From: Streptomyces melanogenes
GTDB lineage: Bacteria; Actinomycetota; Actinomycetes; Streptomycetales; Streptomycetaceae
Direction of reading: 5' to 3'
Length of the DNA: 64,000 nt
Assembly (NCBI RefSeq): GCF_014649795.1
Contig: NZ_BMTS01000003.1
Location: forward strand, 558,001 to 622,000
Shown here: in pieces, positions 16,991-26,957 of the stretch
Layout of the letters: each line of letters begins with the position of its first letter
How positions within the stretch are numbered: the stretch's first letter is position 1
Program-made: the position numbers and the translations under genes
Notes under the pieces: model-generated
The model's input: only the letters and a program-made list of their open reading frames with translations
What the model was told of the DNA's origin: nothing
The model's database searches: none

Positions 16991-18202
16991 CTACTGCCGG
17001 TACCCGCTCAAGAACCGCCCGATCCGGCTGATCGCCGCGTCCAGGTCGTCCGCGTGCGGGAGCGTCAGGATGCGGAAGTGGTCCGGGCGCGGCCAGTTGA
17101 AGCCCGTGCCCTGGACCACCTGGATCTTCTCCCGCAGCAGCAGGTCAAGGACGAACTTCTCGTCGTCTTCGATCGGGTGAACCTTGGGGTCGATCCGGGG
17201 GAACGCGTACAGCGCGCCCTTCGGCTTCACGCAGGACACGCCCGGGATCTCGTTCAGCTTCTCCCAGGCCCGGTTGCGCTGTTCGTGCAGCCGTCCGCCG
17301 GGCGCGGTCAGCTCCTTGATGGACTGGCGGCCGCCGAGCGCGGCCTGGATGGCGTACTGGGCGGGCGCGTTGGGGCACAGCCGCATGGAGGCGAGCATGG
17401 TGAGCCCCTCCAAGTAGTTCTTGGCGTGCTGCTGGGGGCCGCTGACGACCAGCCAGCCGGAGCGGAACCCGGCCACGCGGTACGTCTTCGACAGCCCGCT
17501 GAAGGTGAGGACGACCAGGTCGGGGGCGAGGGCGGCGGCGGTGTGGGCGACGGCGTCGTCGTAGACGATCTGGTCGTAGATCTCGTCCGCGAACACCATC
17601 AGCTGGTGGCGGCGGGCCAGGTCGAGGATGCCCTCGATGACCTCCTTCGGATACACCGCGCCCGTGGGGTTGTTGGGGTTGATGATGACGACGGCCTTGG
17701 TGCGGTCGGTGATCTTCGACGCCATGTCGTCGAGGTCGGGGTACCACTCGGCCGACTCGTCGCAGATGTAGTGGACGGCCTTGCCGCCGGCGAGCGTGGT
17801 GACGGCGGTCCACAGGGGGAAGTCCGGTGCGGGGATGAGGACTTCGTCGCCGTCTTCGAGCAGTGCCTGTACGGCCATGGAGACCAGTTCGGAGACGCCG
17901 TTGCCGAGGAAGACGTCGTCGACGGAGACGTCCGGCAGGCCCATCGCCTGGTAGCGCTGGGCGACGGCGCGGCGGGCCGACAGGATGCCGCGCGAGTCCG
18001 TGTAGCCGTGGGCCTGCGGAAGCATCCGGATCATGTCCTGGAGGATCTCCTCCGGTGCCTCGAAGCCGAAGAGCGCCGGGTTGCCGGTATTGAGGCGCAG
18101 CACGCTGTGGCCCGCCTCCTCCAGCGCGTTGGCGTGCTCGATCACCGGGCCGCGGATCTCGTAACAGACCTCGCTCAGCTTGCTCGACTGCCGGAACTCC
18201 AT
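16991..18202 (-). CDS. PLP-dependent aminotransferase, AlaT-like
   Basis: The 403-residue fold-type I aminotransferase closely resembles alanine:2-oxoglutarate aminotransferases of the AlaT/AspC class Ialpha. Key parts are LRLNTGNPALFGFEAPEE, NPNNPTGAVYPKEV, FADEIYDQIVYDD and the PLP lysine Lys239 in SGLSKTYRVAGFRSGW, with the substrate-carboxylate Arg in HFRILTLP. It would interconvert alanine and pyruvate. The ATG at 18202 has GGGAGGG upstream; an open extension of 32 codons upstream runs into the divergent promoter and is rejected. The HxlR-type gene is divergent across a 115-base region rich in inverted repeats, suggesting that regulator may control both. Confidence 0.92.
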   Translation of the reverse strand: MEFRQSSKLSEVCYEIRGPVIEHANALEEAGHSVLRLNTGNPALFGFEAPEEILQDMIRMLPQAHGYTDSRGILSARRAVAQRYQAMGLPDVSVDDVFLGNGVSELVSMAVQALLEDGDEVLIPAPDFPLWTAVTTLAGGKAVHYICDESAEWYPDLDDMASKITDRTKAVVIINPNNPTGAVYPKEVIEGILDLARRHQLMVFADEIYDQIVYDDAVAHTAAALAPDLVVLTFSGLSKTYRVAGFRSGWLVVSGPQQHAKNYLEGLTMLASMRLCPNAPAQYAIQAALGGRQSIKELTAPGGRLHEQRNRAWEKLNEIPGVSCVKPKGALYAFPRIDPKVHPIEDDEKFVLDLLLREKIQVVQGTGFNWPRPDHFRILTLPHADDLDAAISRIGRFLSGYRQ

Positions 18203-18260
18203 GCCGTGGCCCTCCCGCGGTGCCCAGATCCCTCTGGCGTGACTCGCCCGTACTGCGTCA

Positions 18261-18296
18261 CTTGGTTTTACCAAGTTGGAGCTTGGAAAGTCCAAC
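18261..18296. promoter_or_regulatory. Overlapping inverted repeats, probable HxlR operator
   Basis: CTTGGttttaCCAAG (18261-18275), CCAAGttggagCTTGG (18271-18286) and GTTGGA-N10-TCCAAC (18275-18296) overlap one another. They sit upstream of and across the -35 region of the divergent HxlR gene. Symmetric, AT-rich and well placed for an autoregulatory operator; the binding protein is inferred. Confidence 0.6.
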
Positions 18297-18317
18297 ATCT
18301 TGTCTAGACTGCGTCGT
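18282..18317 (+). promoter_or_regulatory. Leaderless promoter of the HxlR-type gene
   Basis: CTTGGA at 18282-18287, 17 bases, TAGACT at 18305-18310, then seven bases to the ATG. No SD is present. Confidence 0.65.
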
Positions 18318-18968
18318 ATGCCACGTCAGCCACGCCGTCGAAGCTACGACCAGTACTGCGCCGCTGCCCGCGCCCTCGATGCCGTCGGGGACCGGTGGAC
18401 GCTGTTGATCGTCCGGGAACTCCTCGCCGGACCGCGTCGTTATACAGATCTGCACGCGGATCTGCCGGGCGTCTCCACGGACGTGCTCGCCTCCCGGCTC
18501 AAGGACATGGAGCGCGAGGAGCTGGCGACCCGCCGCAAGCTGCCCCCGCCCGCGGCCGCGACGGTGTACGAACTGACCGCGCGCGGACGCGAGTTGCTGC
18601 CCGTGCTGACCGCCCTCGCCGCGTGGGGCGCGCCGGAGCTCGCCGAGCGGCGGCCCACCGACGCCGTGCGCGCGCACTGGTTCGCGATCCCGCTGATCCC
18701 GCTGCTGCGCCGCCTTCCGTACGCCCCTGCGGTCCTCGACGTACGCCTGGACGAGGGCGAGTTCCACGTCCGGACCGACGGATCCGCAGGGGGCGGCGCG
18801 GTGTACGGCGACGGGCCCGCGCCGGACGCCGACGCCCGGCTCGTCCTGGACGCCGACACCTGCCGCGCGCTCGCGGAAGGCGCGCTGACGGTCGAGGAGG
18901 GCGTCAAGGACGGGCGGATCGAGGTGACGGGCGAGGGGCCCGTCGCGGCGGCGCTGCGGGGCGAGTGA
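18318..18968 (+). CDS. HxlR-type winged-helix regulator with C-terminal SCP2-like domain
   Basis: The 216-residue protein begins with an HxlR winged helix: YCAAARALDAVGDRWTLLIV, then RRYTDLHADLPGVSTDVLASRLK as the recognition region and YELTARGREL as the wing. The C-terminal half (ARLVLDADTCRALAEGALTVEEGVKDGRIEVTG) resembles the SCP2 sterol-carrier fold, which binds hydrophobic ligands and could sense an effector. It is transcribed divergently from the aminotransferase with overlapping inverted repeats between them. The ATG follows a TAGACT box by seven bases, so it is leaderless. Confidence 0.85.
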   Translation: MPRQPRRRSYDQYCAAARALDAVGDRWTLLIVRELLAGPRRYTDLHADLPGVSTDVLASRLKDMEREELATRRKLPPPAAATVYELTARGRELLPVLTALAAWGAPELAERRPTDAVRAHWFAIPLIPLLRRLPYAPAVLDVRLDEGEFHVRTDGSAGGGAVYGDGPAPDADARLVLDADTCRALAEGALTVEEGVKDGRIEVTGEGPVAAALRGE

Positions 18969-19058
18969 CCAACCCTCCGTAAGGAGGGGCTGTACGGAAC
19001 CTCTGCGTGCCCCCGGGGTCGCCGCCGCGCCCGCCGGAGCGGCCCGCATCATGGAGGC

Positions 19059-19700
19059 GTGCGACTCGAAGCGATCACGTGGGAACGGCTGACCGAGGCC
19101 CTGGCGGAACGGGCCGTGGACGCGCAGGCCGAGGGCGACGCCCCCTGGCTGCGCGTCGGCGTCGACGGGGCGCCCGCGGCCCGTCCCGGTGAGCTGGCGC
19201 AGTCGCTCGCCGAGGCGCTGCGCATACGGGGGCGGTCGGTGCTCGCCCTGTCCACGGAGGGCTTCCTGCGGCCCGCCTCGCTGCGCTACGAGTACGGGCG
19301 CGAGGACCCGGACACGTACTTCGACGGCTGGTTCGACACCGCCGCGCTGTGGCGGGAGGTGTTCGACCCGCTGGAGGACGGGGGCAGCGGCCGGGTGCTG
19401 CCCGACCTCTGGGATCCGGTGACGGACCGGGCGACCCGGAGCGGGTACCGACTCCTCCCGAAGGGAGGAGTGCTGCTGGTGCACGGGCCGTTGCTGCTGG
19501 GCCGCTGGTTCCCCTTCGACCTCACCGTCCACGTCCGCCTCTCACCGGGCGCGCTGCGGCGGCGTACGGAGGAGGGCGCCCGGTGGACGCTCGCCGCGTT
19601 CGAGCGGTACGAGGACGAGGTGCGGCCCGCCGAGAGCGCCGACGTGGTCGTACGTGCCGACGACCCCGGGCATCCGGCGTGGAACGGCAAGGCGGGCTGA
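19059..19700 (+). CDS. Uridine kinase-like protein with degenerate P-loop
   Basis: The 213-residue protein follows the layout of uridine-kinase-like proteins: RVGVDGAPAARPGELAQSL at the P-loop position, ALSTEGFLRPASLRYEYG, DTYFDGWFDTAALWREV and VHGPLLLGRWFPFDLTVHVRL. The P-loop lacks the GKS/T lysine (GAPAARPGEL replaces GxxGSGKT), so ATP-dependent kinase activity is doubtful or needs another mode; as far as I recall this is common in the Streptomyces relatives. The GTG start has GGAGG too close (one base) to be a normal SD. It converges on the pseudouridine kinase gene with only six bases between stops. Confidence 0.75.
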   Translation: MRLEAITWERLTEALAERAVDAQAEGDAPWLRVGVDGAPAARPGELAQSLAEALRIRGRSVLALSTEGFLRPASLRYEYGREDPDTYFDGWFDTAALWREVFDPLEDGGSGRVLPDLWDPVTDRATRSGYRLLPKGGVLLVHGPLLLGRWFPFDLTVHVRLSPGALRRRTEEGARWTLAAFERYEDEVRPAESADVVVRADDPGHPAWNGKAG

Positions 19701-19706
19701 CCAGGG

Positions 19707-20669
19707 TCAGTTGGGTACGGGTGGCCGTCCGCCCACCACCGTCACCGCCTCCGCGCCCGCCCGACAGCCGGCCGCCGCCGCCCCGGCCGGGTCCGCGCCC
19801 GCGAGGAGGGCGGCGAGGAAGCCGCCGGTGAAGGCGTCGCCCGCGCCCGTCGAGTCGACGGCCGCCGCACCCGGCGGCGGGGCCGCCACCCGGGCGACGA
19901 CCTCACCGGCCACCGCCACCAGCGCCCCGGCAGCGCCGAGCGTGACCGCGACCAGCGGGAACCTGCAGCTCAACTCCACCGCCGCTTCTGCCGGTTCGGC
20001 GCATCCGGTGAGCAGCCGCGCCTCGTCGGCGTTGGGCAGCAGCACCTCCACGCCCTCGGCCGCCGCCAGGAACCGCTCGACGCCCAGCTCGGCCAGGAAC
20101 CCCGCCGACGCGGGATCCAGGCTCACCGGAACCCCGGCGTCCAGCGCCGAACGGCAGGCCGTGAGGGCCAGTTCACGGCTCGCGTCGGCGAAGAACAGAT
20201 AGCCGGAGAGGTGCAGCCGGCCGACGCCGTCCAGGAGCGCGGGGTCCCAGTCGGCGGGGGATATCCGCAGTACGGCGCCGCTGTCGGTGAGGAAGGTGCG
20301 CTCGGCGGTCGCGGTGTCGACCAGCGAGACGACGGTGGCGGTGGGCGCCGCCGGGTCCGCGATCAGCAGCGGCCGTACGCCCGCGCGCCGCAGCCGGCGC
20401 TCGTGCCAGGCCAGCGCGTCGCTGCCGACCCGGCCCAGGACCCGCACGTCCGCGCAGCCCGAACGGGCCGCCCAGCAGGCCGCGTTGGCTCCTGCCCCGC
20501 CCGGGACCGTACGGATCTCGGCCGCCGTGTCCGTGGCGGGCGCCAGCGGGCCCCGGTGCCGGGCGACGACGTCGGTCACCACGTCCCCGACGACCAGGAG
20601 CCCGCGGGGCGCGGAGCCTCCGGGGGCCGAAGCGGTCCGGTCCGCCGCCCCGGCGGGCGCATCCGTCAC
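19707..20669 (-). CDS. PfkB-family kinase, probable pseudouridine kinase
   Basis: The 320-residue ribokinase/PfkB enzyme shows VPGGAGANAACWAARSG in the substrate site, VSLDPASAGFL, LLPNADEARLLTG and the ATP/anion-hole signature DSTGAGDAFTGGFLAALLAG with the catalytic Asp. On its own the fold would allow several sugars. Its start overlaps the psuG stop as GTGA (four bases), so it is translationally coupled to pseudouridine-5-phosphate glycosidase and most likely phosphorylates pseudouridine to feed that enzyme. The assignment rests on this context. Confidence 0.83.
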   Translation of the reverse strand: MTDAPAGAADRTASAPGGSAPRGLLVVGDVVTDVVARHRGPLAPATDTAAEIRTVPGGAGANAACWAARSGCADVRVLGRVGSDALAWHERRLRRAGVRPLLIADPAAPTATVVSLVDTATAERTFLTDSGAVLRISPADWDPALLDGVGRLHLSGYLFFADASRELALTACRSALDAGVPVSLDPASAGFLAELGVERFLAAAEGVEVLLPNADEARLLTGCAEPAEAAVELSCRFPLVAVTLGAAGALVAVAGEVVARVAAPPPGAAAVDSTGAGDAFTGGFLAALLAGADPAGAAAAGCRAGAEAVTVVGGRPPVPN

Positions 20670-21571
20670 AGCGCCGCCGCGATCGCCGCCGCGAGCCGTA
20701 CGTTGCCGCGCACCGCCGCCACGTTCGCCTCCAGGGACGCCCCGCCGGTGTGCCGCATCAGATGGTCGAGCAGGAACGGGGTGACGGCCTGGCCCGTGAT
20801 CCCCTGCTCCCGGCACGCGGCCAGGGCCTCGGCCAGCACCCGGTCGTGCAGCTCGGGGTCGAGCTGTTCGGCCTCCGGCACCGGATTGGCCACGATCAGC
20901 GCCGAGTCGGGGCCGATCGCGTCATGGGAGCGCAGCACGTCGGCGGCCTCCTCGGGGGTGCGCACCGTCCAGTCGACCGGCTCGCCGGAGTCGGCCAGAT
21001 AGAACCCGGGGAAGCGGTCCGTCCCGTAGCCGACCACCCCGATGCCCAGCGTCTCCAGCCGTTGCAACGTCGCCGGTACGTCGAGGATCGACTTCACCCC
21101 CGCACACACCACCGCGACCGGCGTCCGGGAGAGGAGTGCCAGGTCCGCCGACTCGTCCTGGGTCTCGGTCCAGCCGCGGTGCACGCCGCCGAGCCCGCCG
21201 GTGGCGAAGACGCGGATGTCCGCCCAGTGGGCCAGATACGCGGTCGCGGAGACGGTGGTGGCCCCGCTCGCGCCCGCGGCCAGCGCCATCGGCAGGTCGC
21301 GGTGGCCTAGCTTGCGCAGCCCGCCGCCCGCGATCCGCTCCAACTGGTCCTTGTCCAGGCCGACATGGGGCCGCCCGTCCAGGACGGCGACCGTGGCGGG
21401 GACGGCGCCCCCGGCCCGTACCAGCTCCTCCAGCTCCGTCGCCACCCGCAGATTGCGAGGGCGCGGCAGTCCATGGGCGATGATCGTGGACTCCAGGGCG
21501 ACCACCGGACGCCCCTCGGCCAGGGCCTCGCGCACCTCTTGGGACACCTTGAGTACGTCGTCGTAGGACAT
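20666..21571 (-). CDS. psuG: Pseudouridine-5'-phosphate glycosidase
   Basis: PsuG splits pseudouridine 5-phosphate into uracil and ribose 5-phosphate, breaking the C-C glycosidic bond. The 301-residue product matches the family closely: VVALESTIIAHGLPRP (catalytic Glu), GLRKLGHRDLP, ATTVSATAYLAHWADIRVFATGG, VAVVCAGVKSILDVPATLQ (Schiff-base Lys) and VVGYGTDRFPGFY. It heads a two-gene operon with the overlapping PfkB kinase. The region upstream of its ATG holds no clear SD, and it is divergent from the cupin gene. Confidence 0.94.
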   Translation of the reverse strand: MSYDDVLKVSQEVREALAEGRPVVALESTIIAHGLPRPRNLRVATELEELVRAGGAVPATVAVLDGRPHVGLDKDQLERIAGGGLRKLGHRDLPMALAAGASGATTVSATAYLAHWADIRVFATGGLGGVHRGWTETQDESADLALLSRTPVAVVCAGVKSILDVPATLQRLETLGIGVVGYGTDRFPGFYLADSGEPVDWTVRTPEEAADVLRSHDAIGPDSALIVANPVPEAEQLDPELHDRVLAEALAACREQGITGQAVTPFLLDHLMRHTGGASLEANVAAVRGNVRLAAAIAAAL

Positions 21572-21753
21572 GCCCCATCCCTGGCGCGCCCGCGCACCGC
21601 GTAAACGTCACTTCTGCGATCACCTGTGCGAGGCGCGCGGAGGCGGCGGCCGCGAGGCCTACGGGGCCCGCCCCCGCGACCCACTCACGGGGAGTCTGCT
21701 CCCGGCCGACGGTTCCGGCCAGAGGCGGCGTCGAGCGCGGCGCAGGACATGGC

Positions 21754-21767
21754 TAGATTGGCGCGCC
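21754..21767 (+). promoter_or_regulatory. Leaderless promoter -10 box of the cupin gene
   Basis: TAGATT at 21754-21759 is followed by eight bases and the ATG; no SD. Confidence 0.55.
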
Positions 21768-22157
21768 ATGACGACCAATGATCACATCGAGACCCCTTCC
21801 GTCGACGCGGCCGCACCGGCCTCGTTCGTCGTCCACATCCCGGACGCGGAGCTGGAGCCGGAGCCCCTGGACCCCGGCCAGATCGTCTCGGGCACTCCCG
21901 AGGTCACCGGCAAGGTGCTGTGGGAGTCGCCCGACGGCAAGCAGGTGCGCGGCATCTGGCAGATCACTCCCGGCGTGGTGACCGACACCGAGGCCAACGA
22001 GCTCTTCGTGGTGGTCAGCGGGCGCGCGACCGTCGAGGTGGCGGGCGGCGACACCCTGGAGCTCGGCCCCGGCGACGCGTGCGTGCTGCGCGAGGGCGAC
22101 CGGACGACGTGGACCGTGCACGAGACGCTGCGCAAGGCGTACCACATCAGCCTCTAG
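21768..22157 (+). CDS. Cupin domain protein
   Basis: The 129-residue single-domain cupin resembles the EutQ-like DUF861/Cupin_3 group: VRGIWQITPGVVTDTEANELFVVVSGRATVEV, GDTLELGPGDACVLREGDRTTWTVHETLRKAYHI. The metal-binding His set of classical cupins is largely absent (acidic residue and one His remain), so it may bind a small ligand rather than catalyse oxidation. The ATG at 21768 lies eight bases past a TAGATT box; the frame is open further upstream but without a start signal. Confidence 0.8.
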   Translation: MTTNDHIETPSVDAAAPASFVVHIPDAELEPEPLDPGQIVSGTPEVTGKVLWESPDGKQVRGIWQITPGVVTDTEANELFVVVSGRATVEVAGGDTLELGPGDACVLREGDRTTWTVHETLRKAYHISL

Positions 22158-22211
22158 CGGCTCCTCGAGCGCCTCGCGGCCCCGGCCCGGCCTGAGCGGC
22201 CCTGGGGACAC

Positions 22212-22793
22212 TCAGAACAGCGGCTGCGGCAGCACCCCTTCCAGGGCGAGCAGCCGCCGCTTGGTCTCCAGGCCGCCGCCGAACCCGCCGAGCCCGCCGT
22301 CGCTCTCCACCACCCGGTGGCAGGGCACCACGACGGGCAGCGGGTTGGACCCCATCGCGGCGCCCACCGCCTGCGCCGCCCGGGGCTGGCCGACCCGGTC
22401 GGCGAGGTCGCCGTACCCCACCACCGTCCCGTACGGAACGGTCGCCTCCAGCTCGCGCAGCACCTGGCGGTTGAACCCGGAGGAGAGCGACCAGTCCAGC
22501 GGCAGCTCGAACGCGCGCAGGTCACCCGCGAAGTACGCCTCCAGCTGGCGTATGGGCTCGGCCAGCGGGCCCGTGCCGTCCTCCGGGCGGGCCGGGACCG
22601 GCGCGGACCCCAGCCGGGCCGCCAGGCCGCGCAGCGCCTTGTCCCGGACCGCCTCCCGGGCGTGGAAGACCACGTTCACCAGGCCCTGGTCGGTCGCGGC
22701 GAGGAGCAGGGGGCCGATGTCGCTGCCGACGACCGCCCACACCACCCGCTCCGGCCCCCGCGGGGCCCGCTCGAACTGCTCGTCGCTGTTCAT
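22212..22793 (-). CDS. ogt: Methylated-DNA--[protein]-cysteine S-methyltransferase
   Basis: This suicide enzyme removes O6-alkyl groups from guanine in DNA. The 193-residue protein has the N-terminal Ada/Ogt-like fold and the C-terminal catalytic part: FNRQVLRELEATVPYGTVVGYGDLA helix-turn-helix, AVGAAMGSNPLPVVVPCHRVV with acceptor Cys158, and GGFGGGLETKRRLLALEG. The ATG at 22793 is fixed by the promoter: the DNA-damage motif ends six bases before it, so the mRNA is leaderless. uvrB nearby has the same arrangement on the opposite strand. Confidence 0.93.
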   Translation of the reverse strand: MNSDEQFERAPRGPERVVWAVVGSDIGPLLLAATDQGLVNVVFHAREAVRDKALRGLAARLGSAPVPARPEDGTGPLAEPIRQLEAYFAGDLRAFELPLDWSLSSGFNRQVLRELEATVPYGTVVGYGDLADRVGQPRAAQAVGAAMGSNPLPVVVPCHRVVESDGGLGGFGGGLETKRRLLALEGVLPQPLF

Positions 22794-22799
22794 GTCGCC

Positions 22800-22822
22800 A
22801 CCGTACGACCCGCCACTGACAA
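22800..22822 (-). promoter_or_regulatory. RecA-NDp/PafBC-type damage promoter of ogt
   Basis: Read on the minus strand: TTGTCAGTG (22822-22814), eight bases, TACGGT (22805-22800), six bases, ATG. It is identical in motif and spacing to the uvrB promoter and matches the RecA-independent damage promoter consensus of actinobacteria. Confidence 0.85.
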
Positions 22823-22968
22823 CGCCCGCCGGGCCGGTTTCCGGGCCCCGGTCCGTCCGGTCTCCGGAGGGCCGGTCGCCGCCCATCGGACGGGTTCGGC
22901 CGCCCTCTCGCGGACGCCGGGAACGGAGCCCCCGGGTCCGGGGTGTCGACAAATTGGCGTGAAAATGT

Positions 22969-22996
22969 TTGCCTGTCGCTCGGCGAGCCTTAATGT
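22969..22996 (+). promoter_or_regulatory. Probable promoter of the MHYT gene
   Basis: TTGCCT at 22969-22974 and TAATGT at 22991-22996 are 16 bases apart, in a locally AT-rich pocket (22949-22970) unusual for this chromosome. Leader about 70 bases. Confidence 0.45.
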
Positions 22997-23073
22997 CGCC
23001 CCGAACCAGGGCCTCCGCGACAGCAGTCGGCCTCTTCAGTCGGTAGTCGGTACGGGGTGAAGGGCACACGCAT

Positions 23074-23934
23074 ATGCACGGGACGGTCGACGGCTTCACC
23101 TACGGCCTCGTCACGCCGGTAGTGGCGTTCCTCATGGCCTGTCTGGGCGGCGCGCTCGGGCTGCGCTGCACCGCCAGGTCGCTACGGGCCGACCGGCCCT
23201 TCAGAGCGCTCTGGCTGGCGCTGGGCGCCACCTCCATAGGCTCCGGCATATGGACCATGCACTTCATCGCGATGATGGGTTTCACGGTCCGCCAGGAGGT
23301 GCTGAGCTACGACCGGTCGATCACGTTCGCCAGCCTGGGCCTGGCCATCGTGATGGTCGGCATCGGCATCTTCATCGTCGGCTACCGGGGTGCCACACCC
23401 CTGGCGCTGGTCACCGGCGGGACCATCACCGGGCTCGGCGTGGCCTCGATGCACTACCTCGGGATGGCCGGAATTCGACTGCACGGAGAGTTCGCCTACA
23501 ACACACTCACCGTCAGCCTCTCCGTGGTGATCGCGGTCGTCGCCGCCACCGCCGCCCTCTGGGCGGCCGTCTCGGTCGACGGCTTCCTCGCCAGCCTCGG
23601 CGCCAGCGTCGTCATGGGCGTCGCCGTGACCGGCATGCACTACACGGGCATGGCCGCCCTCAGCGTCCATCTGCACGACGGCTCGGGCACCGCCGCCGGG
23701 GACTCCTCGGCCACCGTGCTCGCGCCGATGCTCATCGGCCCGGTCGCCTTCCTGGTGCTCGCGGGCGTCGTCGTGATGTTCGACCCGCTCGTGGTGATGG
23801 GCAAGCCCGAGTGGGAGAAGCGGCCGCCCCGCCCGGCGCCCGTCCCCCGCCACCTGCCGTCGTTCCCGGACCGGACCGAATGGGCCGCCCCGCACCGGCC
23901 CGGCGAGGGCTCCTCGTCGCCGCACGACTGGTGA
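23074..23934 (+). CDS. MHYT-domain integral membrane sensor
   Basis: The 286-residue protein has seven predicted membrane helices and the three diagnostic MHYT motifs: WTMHFIAMMGF, SMHYLGMAGI and GMHYTGMAAL. These Met/His clusters are thought to bind copper at the outer membrane face and to sense oxygen, CO or NO. No GGDEF, EAL or kinase domain follows; the cytoplasmic tail is only a Pro-rich stretch of about 60 residues, so any signalling partner must be separate. Start ATG has GAAGGG upstream. It lies between ogt and uvrB, which are both damage-type genes, but has its own promoter. Confidence 0.88.
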   Translation: MHGTVDGFTYGLVTPVVAFLMACLGGALGLRCTARSLRADRPFRALWLALGATSIGSGIWTMHFIAMMGFTVRQEVLSYDRSITFASLGLAIVMVGIGIFIVGYRGATPLALVTGGTITGLGVASMHYLGMAGIRLHGEFAYNTLTVSLSVVIAVVAATAALWAAVSVDGFLASLGASVVMGVAVTGMHYTGMAALSVHLHDGSGTAAGDSSATVLAPMLIGPVAFLVLAGVVVMFDPLVVMGKPEWEKRPPRPAPVPRHLPSFPDRTEWAAPHRPGEGSSSPHDW

Positions 23935-23978
23935 CCCGGGGCCCGGCGGGCCCCGCTCCCAGGCCGATCGCGCCCGAC

Positions 23979-24000
23979 TGTCAGTGGGGGGTCGTACGGT
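23979..24000 (+). promoter_or_regulatory. RecA-NDp/PafBC-type damage promoter of uvrB
   Basis: TGTCAGTG at 23979-23986, eight bases, TACGGT at 23995-24000, then six bases to the ATG. No SD, so the uvrB mRNA is probably leaderless and damage-inducible independently of LexA. Confidence 0.85.
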
Positions 24001-24006
24001 GGTTCC

Positions 24007-26139
<2,133 letters not shown>

Positions 26140-26256
26140 CGGCCCGCCACCCGCTGTGTTGCAAGACCGACACAAATCCGCCCCGAGCGGTGGCGCACAT
26201 CGCGCCACTGCGTAGGGTCGGACGGGAACGTAAAAAATGCGGAGAGGGGACAGCGC

Positions 26257-26835
26257 GTGACGGTCAATATGACCAAGGGGCAGGCCATCAGCCTGGAGAA
26301 GCAGGGTGGCGGCACCCTGACATCGGTGCGGATGGGGCTCGGCTGGCAGGCGGCGCCGCGCCGCGGCCTGTTCGGCTCGCGCACCCGGGAGATCGACCTG
26401 GACGCCTCGGCGGTGCTCTTCGCCGACAAGCAGCCGGTGGACGTGGTGTTCTTCCGCCACCTCGTCAGCGACGACGGCTCGGTGCGGCACACCGGCGACA
26501 ACCTGGTGGGCGGCGCGGGCCAGGGCGGCGACGACGAGTCGATCCTCGTCGACCTCCAGCGCGTCCCGGTCCACATCGACCAGATCGTCTTCACGGTGAA
26601 CTCGTTCACCGGCCAGACGTTCCAGGAAGTGCAGAACGCGTTCTGCCGCATCGTCGACGAGACCAACGGCCAGGAGCTGGCGCGCTACACGCTGGACGGC
26701 GGCGGTCAGTACACGGCGCAGATCATGGCGAAGGTGCACCGCGCGGGCGCCGGCTGGCAGATGACCGCCATCGGCAACCCGTCCAACGGCCGCACCTTCC
26801 AGGACCTGATGCCGGCGATCCTGCCGCACCTGTAA
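26257..26835 (+). CDS. TerD-family protein
   Basis: The 192-residue protein is a single TerD domain. MTKGQAISLEK opens it, with DLDASAVLFADK, VDVVFFRHLVSDDGSVRHTGDNL, GGDDESILVDLQRVP and the calcium-binding acidic patches typical of the fold. It closes with NGRTFQDLMPAILPHL. TerD proteins bind Ca2+ and are linked to tellurite resistance, phage exclusion and membrane stress; in Streptomyces they are also involved in differentiation. GTG start with GGAGAGGGGA upstream. It is followed after 122 bases by a larger TerD-like gene with a very similar ribosome binding site (GAGGGGACAGAGCG), suggesting an operon. Confidence 0.9.
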   Translation: MTVNMTKGQAISLEKQGGGTLTSVRMGLGWQAAPRRGLFGSRTREIDLDASAVLFADKQPVDVVFFRHLVSDDGSVRHTGDNLVGGAGQGGDDESILVDLQRVPVHIDQIVFTVNSFTGQTFQEVQNAFCRIVDETNGQELARYTLDGGGQYTAQIMAKVHRAGAGWQMTAIGNPSNGRTFQDLMPAILPHL

Positions 26836-26957
26836 CCACGGCCGTACGCAGGCACCACCGGCCACCACGGCCGCAACCGCAGCTCCCGGAGGCAAGGCCG
26901 CCGGGAGCTGCCCCGCACCACCGTGCACCACCGGCAACTCGACGAGGGGACAGAGCG

